From the NCBI GenBank assembly GCA_017445205.1, contig JAFSUP010000101.1, positions 1 to 49,053 of the forward strand: a DNA stretch of 49,053 nt, written 5' to 3'. A model generated the notes under the pieces. The model had not been told where the DNA came from and did not search any database. It worked only from the letters and a program-made list of their open reading frames with translations. This DNA is from Synergistaceae bacterium (GTDB lineage Bacteria; Synergistota; Synergistia; Synergistales; Aminobacteriaceae). How positions within the stretch are numbered: the stretch's first letter is position 1; each line of letters opens with the position of its first letter. Below are positions 1-7,673 of the stretch, one piece after another. The position numbers and the translations under genes were made by a program.

Positions 1-3000
1 GATTACTCCGGCACACAGGCTTGCAAGGCGCTGCGCTCGCTCGGTTATGAAGTCGTCCTAGTGAACTCCAACCCGGCTACAATCATGACTGACCCCGAAA
101 TGGCAGATATAACTTACATAGAGCCTCTTAATCTCGACCGCCTCGAAGCAATAATCGCGCGTGAACATCCTGACGCTTTGCTCCCGAACTTAGGCGGGCA
201 ATCAGGTTTGAACCTTTGCGCGGAACTTCACAAGGCCGGAATTTTGAAAAAATATAACGTTGAGATAATCGGTGTTCAAGCTGACGCAATCGAGCGCGGC
301 GAAGACAGAATCGAATTTAAGATGACCATGAATAAACTTGGCATCGAAATGGCGCGCTCCGAAGTCGCTTATTCTGTTGACGAGGCTTTGAACATCGCTG
401 AAAGATTAAATTATCCGGTTGTCGTTCGTCCGGCTTACACTATGGGCGGCGCAGGCGGCGGACTTGTTTATAATCGCGACGAATTAAGAACAGTTTGTGA
501 GCGCGGCTTGCAGGCAAGTATCGTTCATCAAGTTTTAATTGAAGAGTCTGTTTCCGGTTGGGAAGAACTTGAATTAGAAGTCGTGCGCGACAAAGACAAC
601 AACATGATAACCGTGTGCTTCATTGAAAACGTTGACCCTATGGGAGTTCATACAGGCGATTCGTTCTGCGTTGCGCCTATGCTCACGATTTCAAATGAAC
701 TTCAAGCTAAGCTTCAGGAGATGGCTTATAAAATCGTCAAACATATCGGCGTCATCGGTGGAACTAATGTTCAGTTTGCACATGACCCTAAAACTGATCG
801 CGTGATTGTAATTGAGATTAACCCGCGAACTTCTCGCTCGTCGGCTCTTGCGTCGAAGGCTACGGGCTTTCCAATTGCTCTTGTGTCAGCGAAGTTAGCC
901 GCGGGATTGTCGTTGAGCGATATTAAGTGCGGTAAGTATGGAACTCTCGACAAATACAAACCTGATGGCGATTACGTCGTCGTTAAGTTTGCTCGTTGGG
1001 CGTTTGAAAAATTCAAGGGCGTTGAAGACAAACTTGGCACTCAAATGCGAGCTGTCGGCGAAGTCATGAGCATCGGCAAAAATTTCAAAGAGGCTTTGCA
1101 AAAGGCAATTCGTTCACTTGAAAAAGGACGCTACGGGCTTGGATACGCGAAAAATTTTCATGAACTTTCAAAATCGGATTTATTGAAGCTGCTCGAATAT
1201 CCGAATAGTGAAAGATACTTTGTGATTTACGAAGCGTTACGCAAGAGTGCGACCGTCGAAGAAATTTTTGAACTCACGCACGTTAAAGAATATTTCTTGA
1301 CTCAAATTAAAGAACTCGTTGACGAAGAAGAAAAAATTTTAACGTTCAAAGGCACGCTTCCGCCTGATGAAGTTTTGATTAAGGCCAAGCGCAACGGATT
1401 TAGCGATAAGTACCTCGCTCAAATCCTTGACGTTTCAGAAGATTTAATCAGAGAACGCCGCGAAGCTCTTGACGTCAACGAAACATGGAGCGGTGTTCAC
1501 GTAAGCGGCACTGAAAACGGAGCTTATTATTATTCAAGCTACAACGCTCCCGAAGCAGTCAATGAAGTGTCAGACAACAAGAAAATTATGATTTTAGGCG
1601 GCGGCCCGAACAGAATCGGTCAGGGAATTGAATTTGATTATTGTTGTGTTCACGCGGCGCAGTCGTTAAAGAAACTCGGCTTTGAAACGATTATGATAAA
1701 CTGCAACCCCGAAACCGTTTCGACGGATTACGACACGTCCGACAAATTATATTTTGAGCCATTGACGCTTGAGGACGTTTTGAGCATTTACAGAGCCGAA
1801 AAGCCTTTGGGAGTTATTGCGCAGTTCGGAGGGCAAACTCCCTTAAATCTCGCGTCGCAGCTTGAGAAGAACGGCGTTAAGATTTTAGGAACGTCGCCGG
1901 AAATTATCGACTTAGCCGAAGACCGAGGACGCTTTAAGAACGTCATGGACGACTTAGGAATCCCTATGCCCGAATCCGGGACCGCGTCAACTCTTGAAGA
2001 AGCTCACGAAATCGCAAATAAAATCGGCTATCCCGTCATGGTCAGGCCGTCTTATGTTCTTGGTGGGCGCGGTATGGAAATCGTTTATGATGAAGAAAAT
2101 TTGTCGCGCTACGTGAATGCCGCTGTCGGTGTTACGCCAGACAGGCCGATTTTGATTGATAGATTTTTGAATCATGCTCTTGAATGTGAAGCGGACGCAA
2201 TTTGCGACGGCGCTCACGCTTATGTCCCTGCGGTCATGGAACATGTCGAACTTGCTGGGATTCATTCGGGCGATTCTGCCTGCGTGTTGCCGTCAAGAAA
2301 TATTAGTGCCGAAGCACTAGCTACGATTAAGGACTATACGCGAAAAATCGCCGAAGCTATGCACGTTGTGGGACTTATGAATATTCAATACGCGATTGAA
2401 AATGAAAAAGTCTTTGTCCTCGAAGCAAATCCGCGCGCTTCTCGAACAGTTCCGCTCGTTTCAAAGGTCTGCGGAATTAGAATGGTGCCTTTGGCCGTCG
2501 AAGCCATAACTCGCGAACTCACCGGGCGAAACTCTCCGCTTGCGACGTTGAATGAAAGAAAAATTCCGTATTACGGAGTTAAAGAAGCTGTCTTTCCGTT
2601 TAATATGTTCCAAGAGGTTGACCCGGTTTTAGGGCCGGAAATGAGAAGCACGGGTGAAGTTTTGGGCCTTGCAACCGAAGCCGGCGAAGCGTTTTTCAAA
2701 GCCGAAGAAGCCGCAAACGCAAAATTGCCGCTCTATGGGAATGTCTTAATGTCGATCAGCGACAAGGACAAAAAAGAAATTTCAAAAATCGCAGAAAAAT
2801 TTATCGCAGCGGGATTCAAAATTTTTGCGACAAAAGGCACTTATGACTTTCTCAAAAATTCCGGCGTTGAGTCTGAACTAGTCGGGACGCAGCGTCCTAA
2901 TGTTATTGACAAAATTATTAACGGCCAAGTGCAGCTTGTAATTAACACGCCGCGCGAGAAAGCTCTCACTAACACAGGCTCATTATTAAGACGCAGCGCA

Positions 3001-3132
3001 ATCAAAGCCGGCGTTCCATACATAACAACAATAGCAGGCGCCCAAGCCGCTATCGAAGGCATAACAGCGGTGAAAAATTGTGAATCAGATTCGCTGAAGT
3101 CGATTCAAGAATGGCACTCGCTAATTAATTAG
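1..3132 (+). CDS. carB: Carbamoyl-phosphate synthase large subunit (5' partial)
   Basis: Makes carbamoyl phosphate from bicarbonate, ammonia (channelled from CarA) and two ATP, for pyrimidine and arginine synthesis in the cytoplasm. The reading frame is open from base 1: it begins DYSGTQACKALRSLGYEVV and runs into NSNPATIMTDPE, the conserved N-terminal strand, so only about 28 residues should lie outside the window. The GTG at 61 is internal and is not the start. Both ATP-grasp halves are present, with duplicated hallmarks (VRPAYTMGGAGGG in the first, VRPSYVLGGRGMEIVYD in the second; EINPRTSRSSALASK and EANPRASRTVPLVSK). The C-terminal MGS allosteric domain follows GNVLMSISDKDKKEI and includes FATKGTYDFL. 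A tandem heptad repeat begins 6 bases after the stop. Confidence 0.97.
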   Translation, partial: DYSGTQACKALRSLGYEVVLVNSNPATIMTDPEMADITYIEPLNLDRLEAIIAREHPDALLPNLGGQSGLNLCAELHKAGILKKYNVEIIGVQADAIERGEDRIEFKMTMNKLGIEMARSEVAYSVDEALNIAERLNYPVVVRPAYTMGGAGGGLVYNRDELRTVCERGLQASIVHQVLIEESVSGWEELELEVVRDKDNNMITVCFIENVDPMGVHTGDSFCVAPMLTISNELQAKLQEMAYKIVKHIGVIGGTNVQFAHDPKTDRVIVIEINPRTSRSSALASKATGFPIALVSAKLAAGLSLSDIKCGKYGTLDKYKPDGDYVVVKFARWAFEKFKGVEDKLGTQMRAVGEVMSIGKNFKEALQKAIRSLEKGRYGLGYAKNFHELSKSDLLKLLEYPNSERYFVIYEALRKSATVEEIFELTHVKEYFLTQIKELVDEEEKILTFKGTLPPDEVLIKAKRNGFSDKYLAQILDVSEDLIRERREALDVNETWSGVHVSGTENGAYYYSSYNAPEAVNEVSDNKKIMILGGGPNRIGQGIEFDYCCVHAAQSLKKLGFETIMINCNPETVSTDYDTSDKLYFEPLTLEDVLSIYRAEKPLGVIAQFGGQTPLNLASQLEKNGVKILGTSPEIIDLAEDRGRFKNVMDDLGIPMPESGTASTLEEAHEIANKIGYPVMVRPSYVLGGRGMEIVYDEENLSRYVNAAVGVTPDRPILIDRFLNHALECEADAICDGAHAYVPAVMEHVELAGIHSGDSACVLPSRNISAEALATIKDYTRKIAEAMHVVGLMNIQYAIENEKVFVLEANPRASRTVPLVSKVCGIRMVPLAVEAITRELTGRNSPLATLNERKIPYYGVKEAVFPFNMFQEVDPVLGPEMRSTGEVLGLATEAGEAFFKAEEAANAKLPLYGNVLMSISDKDKKEISKIAEKFIAAGFKIFATKGTYDFLKNSGVESELVGTQRPNVIDKIINGQVQLVINTPREKALTNTGSLLRRSAIKAGVPYITTIAGAQAAIEGITAVKNCESDSLKSIQEWHSLIN

Positions 3133-3138
3133 ATTAAT

Positions 3139-3193
3139 TAGAAGTGAGGAGTTAGGAATCAGGAATGAAAAAAAATTTTTCTTCGTTCCTGAT
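3139..3193 (+). repeat. Heptad-repeat hairpin, copy a (carB-fic)
   Basis: Four purine-rich heptads (TAGAAGT, GAGGAGT, TAGGAAT, CAGGAAT) occupy 3139-3166, beginning 6 bases after the carB stop. Bases 3158-3169 pair with 3182-3193 (ATCAGGAATGAA against TTCGTTCCTGAT, one G-U pair), with an A/T-rich loop between. A run of T follows at once, so the element could also end carB transcription. The Fic start at 3209 has no Shine-Dalgarno of its own between the hairpin and the ATG. Confidence 0.75.
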
Positions 3194-3208
3194 TTTTTAA
3201 TTTTTAAT

Positions 3209-3928
3209 ATGGAAAATATAATTTTGAAAACGCTGCGCGAAGAAAAATCCGCAAAAATTTCCGGCGGCCTTTATCATGAATTACAAGTCCGAATGACATA
3301 TAACTCTAATCACATTGAAGGCAGCCGATTAACAGAAGAACAAACTCGTTTGATTTTTGAAACTAATACTATCGACGCCCAAGCCGTCCCCATAGATGAC
3401 ATTATCGAAACTGTTCATCACTTTCGCGCGATTGATTATGTTATTGACATAGCGGAAGAAAAACTAACAGAGAAACAAATTAAACATCTTCATTATATTC
3501 TTAAACATGATACGCGCGATTCTACTTTCTCATGGTTCGCAGTTGGAGATTATAAAATTCGCCCCAATTTTGTGGGAGGACATGAAACGGTCAGCCCCGG
3601 AAATGTCGCAGACAAAATTAAAATCTTACTTGCAAAATATAATTCACAGCGAAAAATTTCTTTTGAAAATATTGTAGAGTTCCATGTAAATTTTGAACGC
3701 ATTCACCCGTTTCAAGATGGCAATGGACGAGTAGGGCGGCTCATAGCATTAAAAGAATGTCTGCGTCACAACATAACACCTTTCATTATTGAAGAGTCAA
3801 AAAAATTTTTTTACTATCGCGGTCTTTCAGAGTGGGATAACGCTAAGGGATTTTTAATTGAGACATGCCGCGACGGTCAAGATACTTTCAAAAATTTGCT
3901 AGACGCTCTTGAAATTTCATACAGATAA
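3209..3928 (+). CDS. Fic domain protein (probable AMPylase, self-inhibited type)
   Basis: Fic enzymes usually transfer AMP from ATP to a hydroxyl of a target protein. The catalytic motif HPFQDGNGRVGR is intact at residues 166-177 (consensus HPFx[D/E]GNGRxxR). An N-terminal SNHIEG at residues 33-38 matches the inhibitory [S/T]xxxE[G/N] helix, placing it with Fic proteins that carry their own brake (class II arrangement). Length 239 aa is that of a single-domain Fic protein; no extra DNA-binding or TPR domain is visible. It follows carB after a heptad-repeat hairpin and stands alone, with no separate antitoxin gene. The ATG has no recognisable Shine-Dalgarno; the only AGGA-type sequence is inside the repeat. 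The target is unknown. Confidence 0.9.
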   Translation: MENIILKTLREEKSAKISGGLYHELQVRMTYNSNHIEGSRLTEEQTRLIFETNTIDAQAVPIDDIIETVHHFRAIDYVIDIAEEKLTEKQIKHLHYILKHDTRDSTFSWFAVGDYKIRPNFVGGHETVSPGNVADKIKILLAKYNSQRKISFENIVEFHVNFERIHPFQDGNGRVGRLIALKECLRHNITPFIIEESKKFFYYRGLSEWDNAKGFLIETCRDGQDTFKNLLDALEISYR

Positions 3929-3957
3929 ATCTTTTTTGCAACTTGATTTTATGAAGT

Positions 3958-3989
3958 TTCCGCGTTAAATTGCGCGGGAATTTTATTTT
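3958..3989 (+). terminator. Probable terminator after the Fic gene
   Basis: TTCCGCG (3958-3964) pairs with CGCGGGAA (3973-3980) with one bulged base and an AT-rich loop, followed by TTTTATTTT. It directly abuts the AGGAG of the symporter gene at 4007, so it could also act as an attenuator for that gene. Confidence 0.5.
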
Positions 3990-4006
3990 AGGAGAGCTGA
4001 ATAAAA

Positions 4007-5575
4007 ATGCTCATAAAAATTTTGCTAGTTTTAATCTTCTTCGGAGTAATGCTTGGGATCGGTTTATACTGCCGCAAACATTCAACAGATGTAAACGGCT
4101 TCGTTCTTGGAGGTCGTTCGGTCGGACCGTGGCTTACGGCGTTTGCATATGGAACGAGCTATTTCTCTGCGGTCGTCTTTGTCGGCTACGCTGGACAATT
4201 CGGTTGGCGTTACGGTGTTGCGGCTACGTGGGCGGGACTCGGAAACGCGATAATCGGTTCGTTAATGGCGTGGGCAGTATTAGGCCGCCGAACTCGAATC
4301 ATGAGTCAATATCTTTCAAGCGCAACTATGCCGGACTTCTTCGGAAAAAGATTCGCGAGTAACTCATTAAAGATTGCTGCTTCGATAATCTGCTTCATAT
4401 TTTTAATTCCTTATACTGCGAGTTTATATAACGGCCTTAGCCGACTTTTCGGAATGGCGTTCAGTATTGATTATTCTGTTTGCGTCATCGCAATGGCTAT
4501 TTTGACAGGAATTTACGTTGTAGCAGGCGGTTATATGGCAACGGCGATTAACGATTTCATTCAAGGAATTATCATGCTTTTCGGAATTAGCGCGGTAGTA
4601 GTTGCGGTGTTGTCATCACGCGGAGGACTCTTTGAAGCGTTAGCGGGCCTTGCTGAAATTTCTGATCCTCACGCCACGTCGAAACTTGCGAAAGCACCGG
4701 GAATTTTCACTTCGTTCTTTGGGCCTGATCCGATTAATTTAATGTTCGTTGTAATTTTAACGAGTTTGGGCACGTGGGGACTTCCTCAAATGGTCCAAAA
4801 ATTTTATGCGATTAAGAACGAGAGCGATATTACAAAGGGCACCGTAATTTCAACTTTATTCGCGCTTATAGTTGCGGGCGGCTGTTACTTCCTTGGCGGT
4901 TTTGGAAGACTCTTCACTTCGCAGCTTGACCCTTCAGGAGTTGGAGTACCTGTTGAAGGCTATGACTCTGTTATACCGGTGATGCTTTCGGGCTTGCCTG
5001 ATATTTTGCTTGCAGTGGTCGTGATTTTAGTTTTGTCGGCCTCAATGTCAACTCTTTCATCTCTTGTGCTTGCGTCAAGTTCGACACTGACTCTTGACTT
5101 ATTAAAAGACCACGTTATTAAAGACATGGACGAGAAGAAGCAATTAAAAATCATGCGAATCTTAATTGTGATTTTCATAATTATCTCTGTCATTCTAGCT
5201 TTGATTCAATATAAATCAAACGTTACATTTATAGCACAGTTAATGGGTGTATCATGGGGAGCTTTAGCCGGAGCGTTCCTTGCGCCGTTCATGTATAGCT
5301 TATATTGGAAAGGCGTTACAAAATTTTCCTGCTGGGTGAATTTTATTTTTTCAAGCGTCGTAATGACAGCCAATATTTTCATTCGCCCGGATTTTCCGCC
5401 TATGCTTCAGTCGCCTATTAATGCCGGAGCTTTCTGTATGCTCGCAGGATTTATTATTGTGCCGGTCGTGAGCCTCGTAACGCCGAAGCCGGATAAAAAA
5501 TTCCTTGAAGACGCGTTCTCTTGCTACACTCGCACGGTCATGGTTAGACAGTCGAAAGCACTCGCTGATGATTAA
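4007..5575 (+). CDS. Sodium:solute symporter (SSS family)
   Basis: Inner-membrane secondary carrier that takes up an organic solute with Na+. The 522-residue length and about 13 hydrophobic segments fit the SSS/PutP family. Recognisable pieces are the N-terminal helix followed by VLGGRSVGPWLTAFAYGTSY (family motif region), a Gly-rich segment TGIYVVAGGYMATAINDFIQ, and SASMSTLSSLVLASSSTL in the Na+-site helix. Shine-Dalgarno GGAGA lies 11 bases before the ATG. The last 8 bases overlap the start of the amidohydrolase gene, so the two are probably translated together and the carrier may import that enzyme's substrate. The substrate cannot be read from the sequence. Confidence 0.88.
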   Translation: MLIKILLVLIFFGVMLGIGLYCRKHSTDVNGFVLGGRSVGPWLTAFAYGTSYFSAVVFVGYAGQFGWRYGVAATWAGLGNAIIGSLMAWAVLGRRTRIMSQYLSSATMPDFFGKRFASNSLKIAASIICFIFLIPYTASLYNGLSRLFGMAFSIDYSVCVIAMAILTGIYVVAGGYMATAINDFIQGIIMLFGISAVVVAVLSSRGGLFEALAGLAEISDPHATSKLAKAPGIFTSFFGPDPINLMFVVILTSLGTWGLPQMVQKFYAIKNESDITKGTVISTLFALIVAGGCYFLGGFGRLFTSQLDPSGVGVPVEGYDSVIPVMLSGLPDILLAVVVILVLSASMSTLSSLVLASSSTLTLDLLKDHVIKDMDEKKQLKIMRILIVIFIIISVILALIQYKSNVTFIAQLMGVSWGALAGAFLAPFMYSLYWKGVTKFSCWVNFIFSSVVMTANIFIRPDFPPMLQSPINAGAFCMLAGFIIVPVVSLVTPKPDKKFLEDAFSCYTRTVMVRQSKALADD

Positions 5576-6428
5576 TAAAATAATTGATTTTCATGTTCAC
5601 ACATTCCCGGATAGAATTGCCGCGTCAGCACTTGAGAAGTTAAAGGCCAAGAGCCACACTCGGCCATTCACGGACGGAACATTAAGCGCGCTAGAACTCT
5701 CGATGAAAGAGTCGGGCGTTTCTTATTCTGTCCTTCAGCCGGTTGCAACTCGTCCCGAACAAGTCCCGGGAATTAACGACAAAGCCATAAAATTAAATTC
5801 TGAAGCAAAAAAAATAATTTCGTTCGGAGCAATGCACCCGGATTTTGAAAATTTTGAATCAGAGTTAAAGCGAATTTCTTCAGCAGGAATTAAGGGAATT
5901 AAATTACACCCTGTTTATCAGGGCGTGAGCATTGACGACGAAAAATTTATAAAAATTCTTCAATGCGCCTGTGATTTTGAACTTGCGATTTTAATTCACG
6001 CGGGTTGGGATATAGGATTTCCCGGCAATGATTTCGCGATGCCGACAAAAATCAAAAATGCTCTCGAAAAAATTAAAAATCCTAAAAAAATAATTCTTGC
6101 TCATATGGGCGGCTGGCGAGCTTGGGACGAGGCTGAAAAAATTTTTTGCGATTTTGAAGGCGTTTATATAGACACGGCATTTTCACTTGGAAGTTTCACA
6201 TCGAACGGCGACGGATTTTATAAAAACTCTCAAGAGTGCGAAATGTTAAGCGCAGAAAAATTCACGCAAATAATAAAGAGCTTCGGAGCTTCTCGCGTAA
6301 TCTTCGGGACTGACTCGCCGTGGAGTTCCCAAAAAGACAGCGTAGAAAGCTTCAAAGCCCTTAGTGCGTTAAGAAACGAAGATAAGAATTTAATCTTTTA
6401 TCAGAATGCTGCGTCTATTGTTTTCTAA
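5568..6428 (+). CDS. Amidohydrolase-2 family metal-dependent hydrolase
   Basis: TIM-barrel hydrolase or decarboxylase of the amidohydrolase superfamily (PF04909-like). Visible metal ligands are His9 and His11 (IIDFHVHTFPD), His144 (ILIHAGWD), His179 (ILAHMGGW) and Asp249 (FGTDSPW), the usual order for the fold. An upstream in-frame extension to 5505 exists, but the ATG at 5568 puts HxH at the expected place near the N terminus and overlaps the symporter stop, so it is preferred; 286 aa is normal for the family. Its last 14 bases overlap the convergent lipoprotein gene. Substrate unknown; probably linked to the solute imported by the neighbour. Confidence 0.85.
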   Translation: MINKIIDFHVHTFPDRIAASALEKLKAKSHTRPFTDGTLSALELSMKESGVSYSVLQPVATRPEQVPGINDKAIKLNSEAKKIISFGAMHPDFENFESELKRISSAGIKGIKLHPVYQGVSIDDEKFIKILQCACDFELAILIHAGWDIGFPGNDFAMPTKIKNALEKIKNPKKIILAHMGGWRAWDEAEKIFCDFEGVYIDTAFSLGSFTSNGDGFYKNSQECEMLSAEKFTQIIKSFGASRVIFGTDSPWSSQKDSVESFKALSALRNEDKNLIFYQNAASIVF

Positions 6429-7536
6429 ACGAACACTCAATTTCGTATCTGTAGCTGTCGCCGTCCAGAGTTGTTGCCGTTCCTGACCATACGGTACTGA
6501 TTAACGTATTAGACTCTACGGTGATGACTACATTTTGATTTTTGTCTTCAGTGTCTTCAATTCGCCACACGCTAGTATCGACTTGTACAAGTTTCATAGG
6601 GTCTGCGGAAATATCGCGGCTGAATGTAAAATCTCCCTCGTCCATAACTCTAATGTCGCTCTCGTCCCAAGCCGTCCAACTTTGATTATAAACGACCTGG
6701 GCCGTTCCGGTTTGTGAAGTTGTGTTATTGTTCAGTGCAAGGTCCATGTTCGAAAACGTCATGTAAACATCGCTAGCAAGTCTCAATGTCAAAACTTTAT
6801 CGCTGCCCTGAGTATTGCTTGTCGCGCTGGCTGAGCTGCTGCTGTCATCGCCGGTTGAAAATTTCCAAGTGCCAGTGAGAATATCTGTTATTGTGCTTTC
6901 AGTGCTGGTCGAGTCGTCGGAGTTGTCATCAGTTGTTGCCTCGTCGCTCGTTTTAATGAACGAAGTATTTATAGTGTAACTGCAATCACTATTAAGGCCA
7001 GTGAAATATGTCGTGCCCGTAAGCTGTACATTTGCTTTTCTCGATGATGAAAGCGTAATGAGTATCGCAGGGACGCTTGAAGACGGCGAACTCAATATCC
7101 ATTCATCATCTGTAACGCGTGAAAGAACCATTTCTTGAGTCCTTGTTGTTGAAGTGTCGTCCGAATAACTTCTTATTGTGAAAGTTCCAAGTGAAGTACT
7201 TGTATTTTCGTAGCGAGCTGATGATGTATATGAATAAAATACGGTCGCGCTTGCTTCAGAGTCCGTAGTAGTGTTGTCGAAAGTTATGTCAGCAATAGAT
7301 ATTTTAAAATATTTTACAGTGTATAACAAAAGTGATTCATTATTCGCGCTCGTCGCCTTACCTGAAAAATAATCATTGTCATTGAAAAACCAATTTCCTT
7401 GTAAAGTCGAAACGATTGTTTCATGCAATTCTGACGCGTCTCCGCTCTCAGAAGAATCATCTCCGGCGCTTCCTCCGCAGCCGGAAAATAAAAAAACTAA
7501 AAGCGCCATCGCCAGCAAAAATTTTATTTTGCGCAT
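6415..7536 (-). CDS. Two-repeat lipoprotein of unknown function
   Basis: No family recognised. The N terminus MRKIKFLLAMALLVFLFSGCGG is a lipoprotein signal with Cys20 as likely lipid-attachment site, so the protein should be anchored in an envelope membrane facing the periplasm or outside. After a Ser/Asp-rich linker there are two similar beta-rich units of about 150 residues. Unit 1 starts LQGNWFF and ends SYTINTSFIK; unit 2 starts LTGTWKFS and ends YRYEIECSFRK; a Thr/Asp/Ser linker lies between. The repeated opening G-x-W and the closing aromatic strand resemble lipocalin-like or META-like barrels, but this is weak. The Shine-Dalgarno GAAGGG precedes the ATG. Confidence 0.8.
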   Translation of the reverse strand: MRKIKFLLAMALLVFLFSGCGGSAGDDSSESGDASELHETIVSTLQGNWFFNDNDYFSGKATSANNESLLLYTVKYFKISIADITFDNTTTDSEASATVFYSYTSSARYENTSTSLGTFTIRSYSDDTSTTRTQEMVLSRVTDDEWILSSPSSSVPAILITLSSSRKANVQLTGTTYFTGLNSDCSYTINTSFIKTSDEATTDDNSDDSTSTESTITDILTGTWKFSTGDDSSSSASATSNTQGSDKVLTLRLASDVYMTFSNMDLALNNNTTSQTGTAQVVYNQSWTAWDESDIRVMDEGDFTFSRDISADPMKLVQVDTSVWRIEDTEDKNQNVVITVESNTLISTVWSGTATTLDGDSYRYEIECSFRKQ

Positions 7537-7574
7537 TAATCATTACCCTTCTTTCATTAATTTTACGTAATTTT

Positions 7575-7583
7575 ATTATAACA
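7575..7583 (-). promoter_or_regulatory. Extended -10 promoter for the lipoprotein gene
   Basis: On the minus strand the sequence reads TGTTATAAT, a perfect -10 hexamer with the TGn extension, about 40 bases before the start codon at 7536. No convincing -35 box is seen at the normal distance. Confidence 0.55.
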
Positions 7584-7673
7584 GGAATTTTATTTTTATG
7601 GCGATTTTCTTCCGGGAATAATTGATTGTGATATTATTTGCCCGGAGAAATTTAATGAAAGGGCAAGTTTTTT

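Noticed and set aside
61-61. GTG at 61 as the carB start
   Set aside because: The frame is open to base 1 and the upstream residues match the conserved CarB N terminus.
3139-3193. CRISPR-like repeats at the heptad loci
   Set aside because: The unit is 7 bases with no unique spacers and no cas genes; these are simple tandem repeats with inverted arms.
3970-4362. Second plus-strand frame of 130 codons overlapping the symporter start
   Set aside because: Shifted-frame shadow of the SSS carrier, which has clear membrane helices and family motifs.
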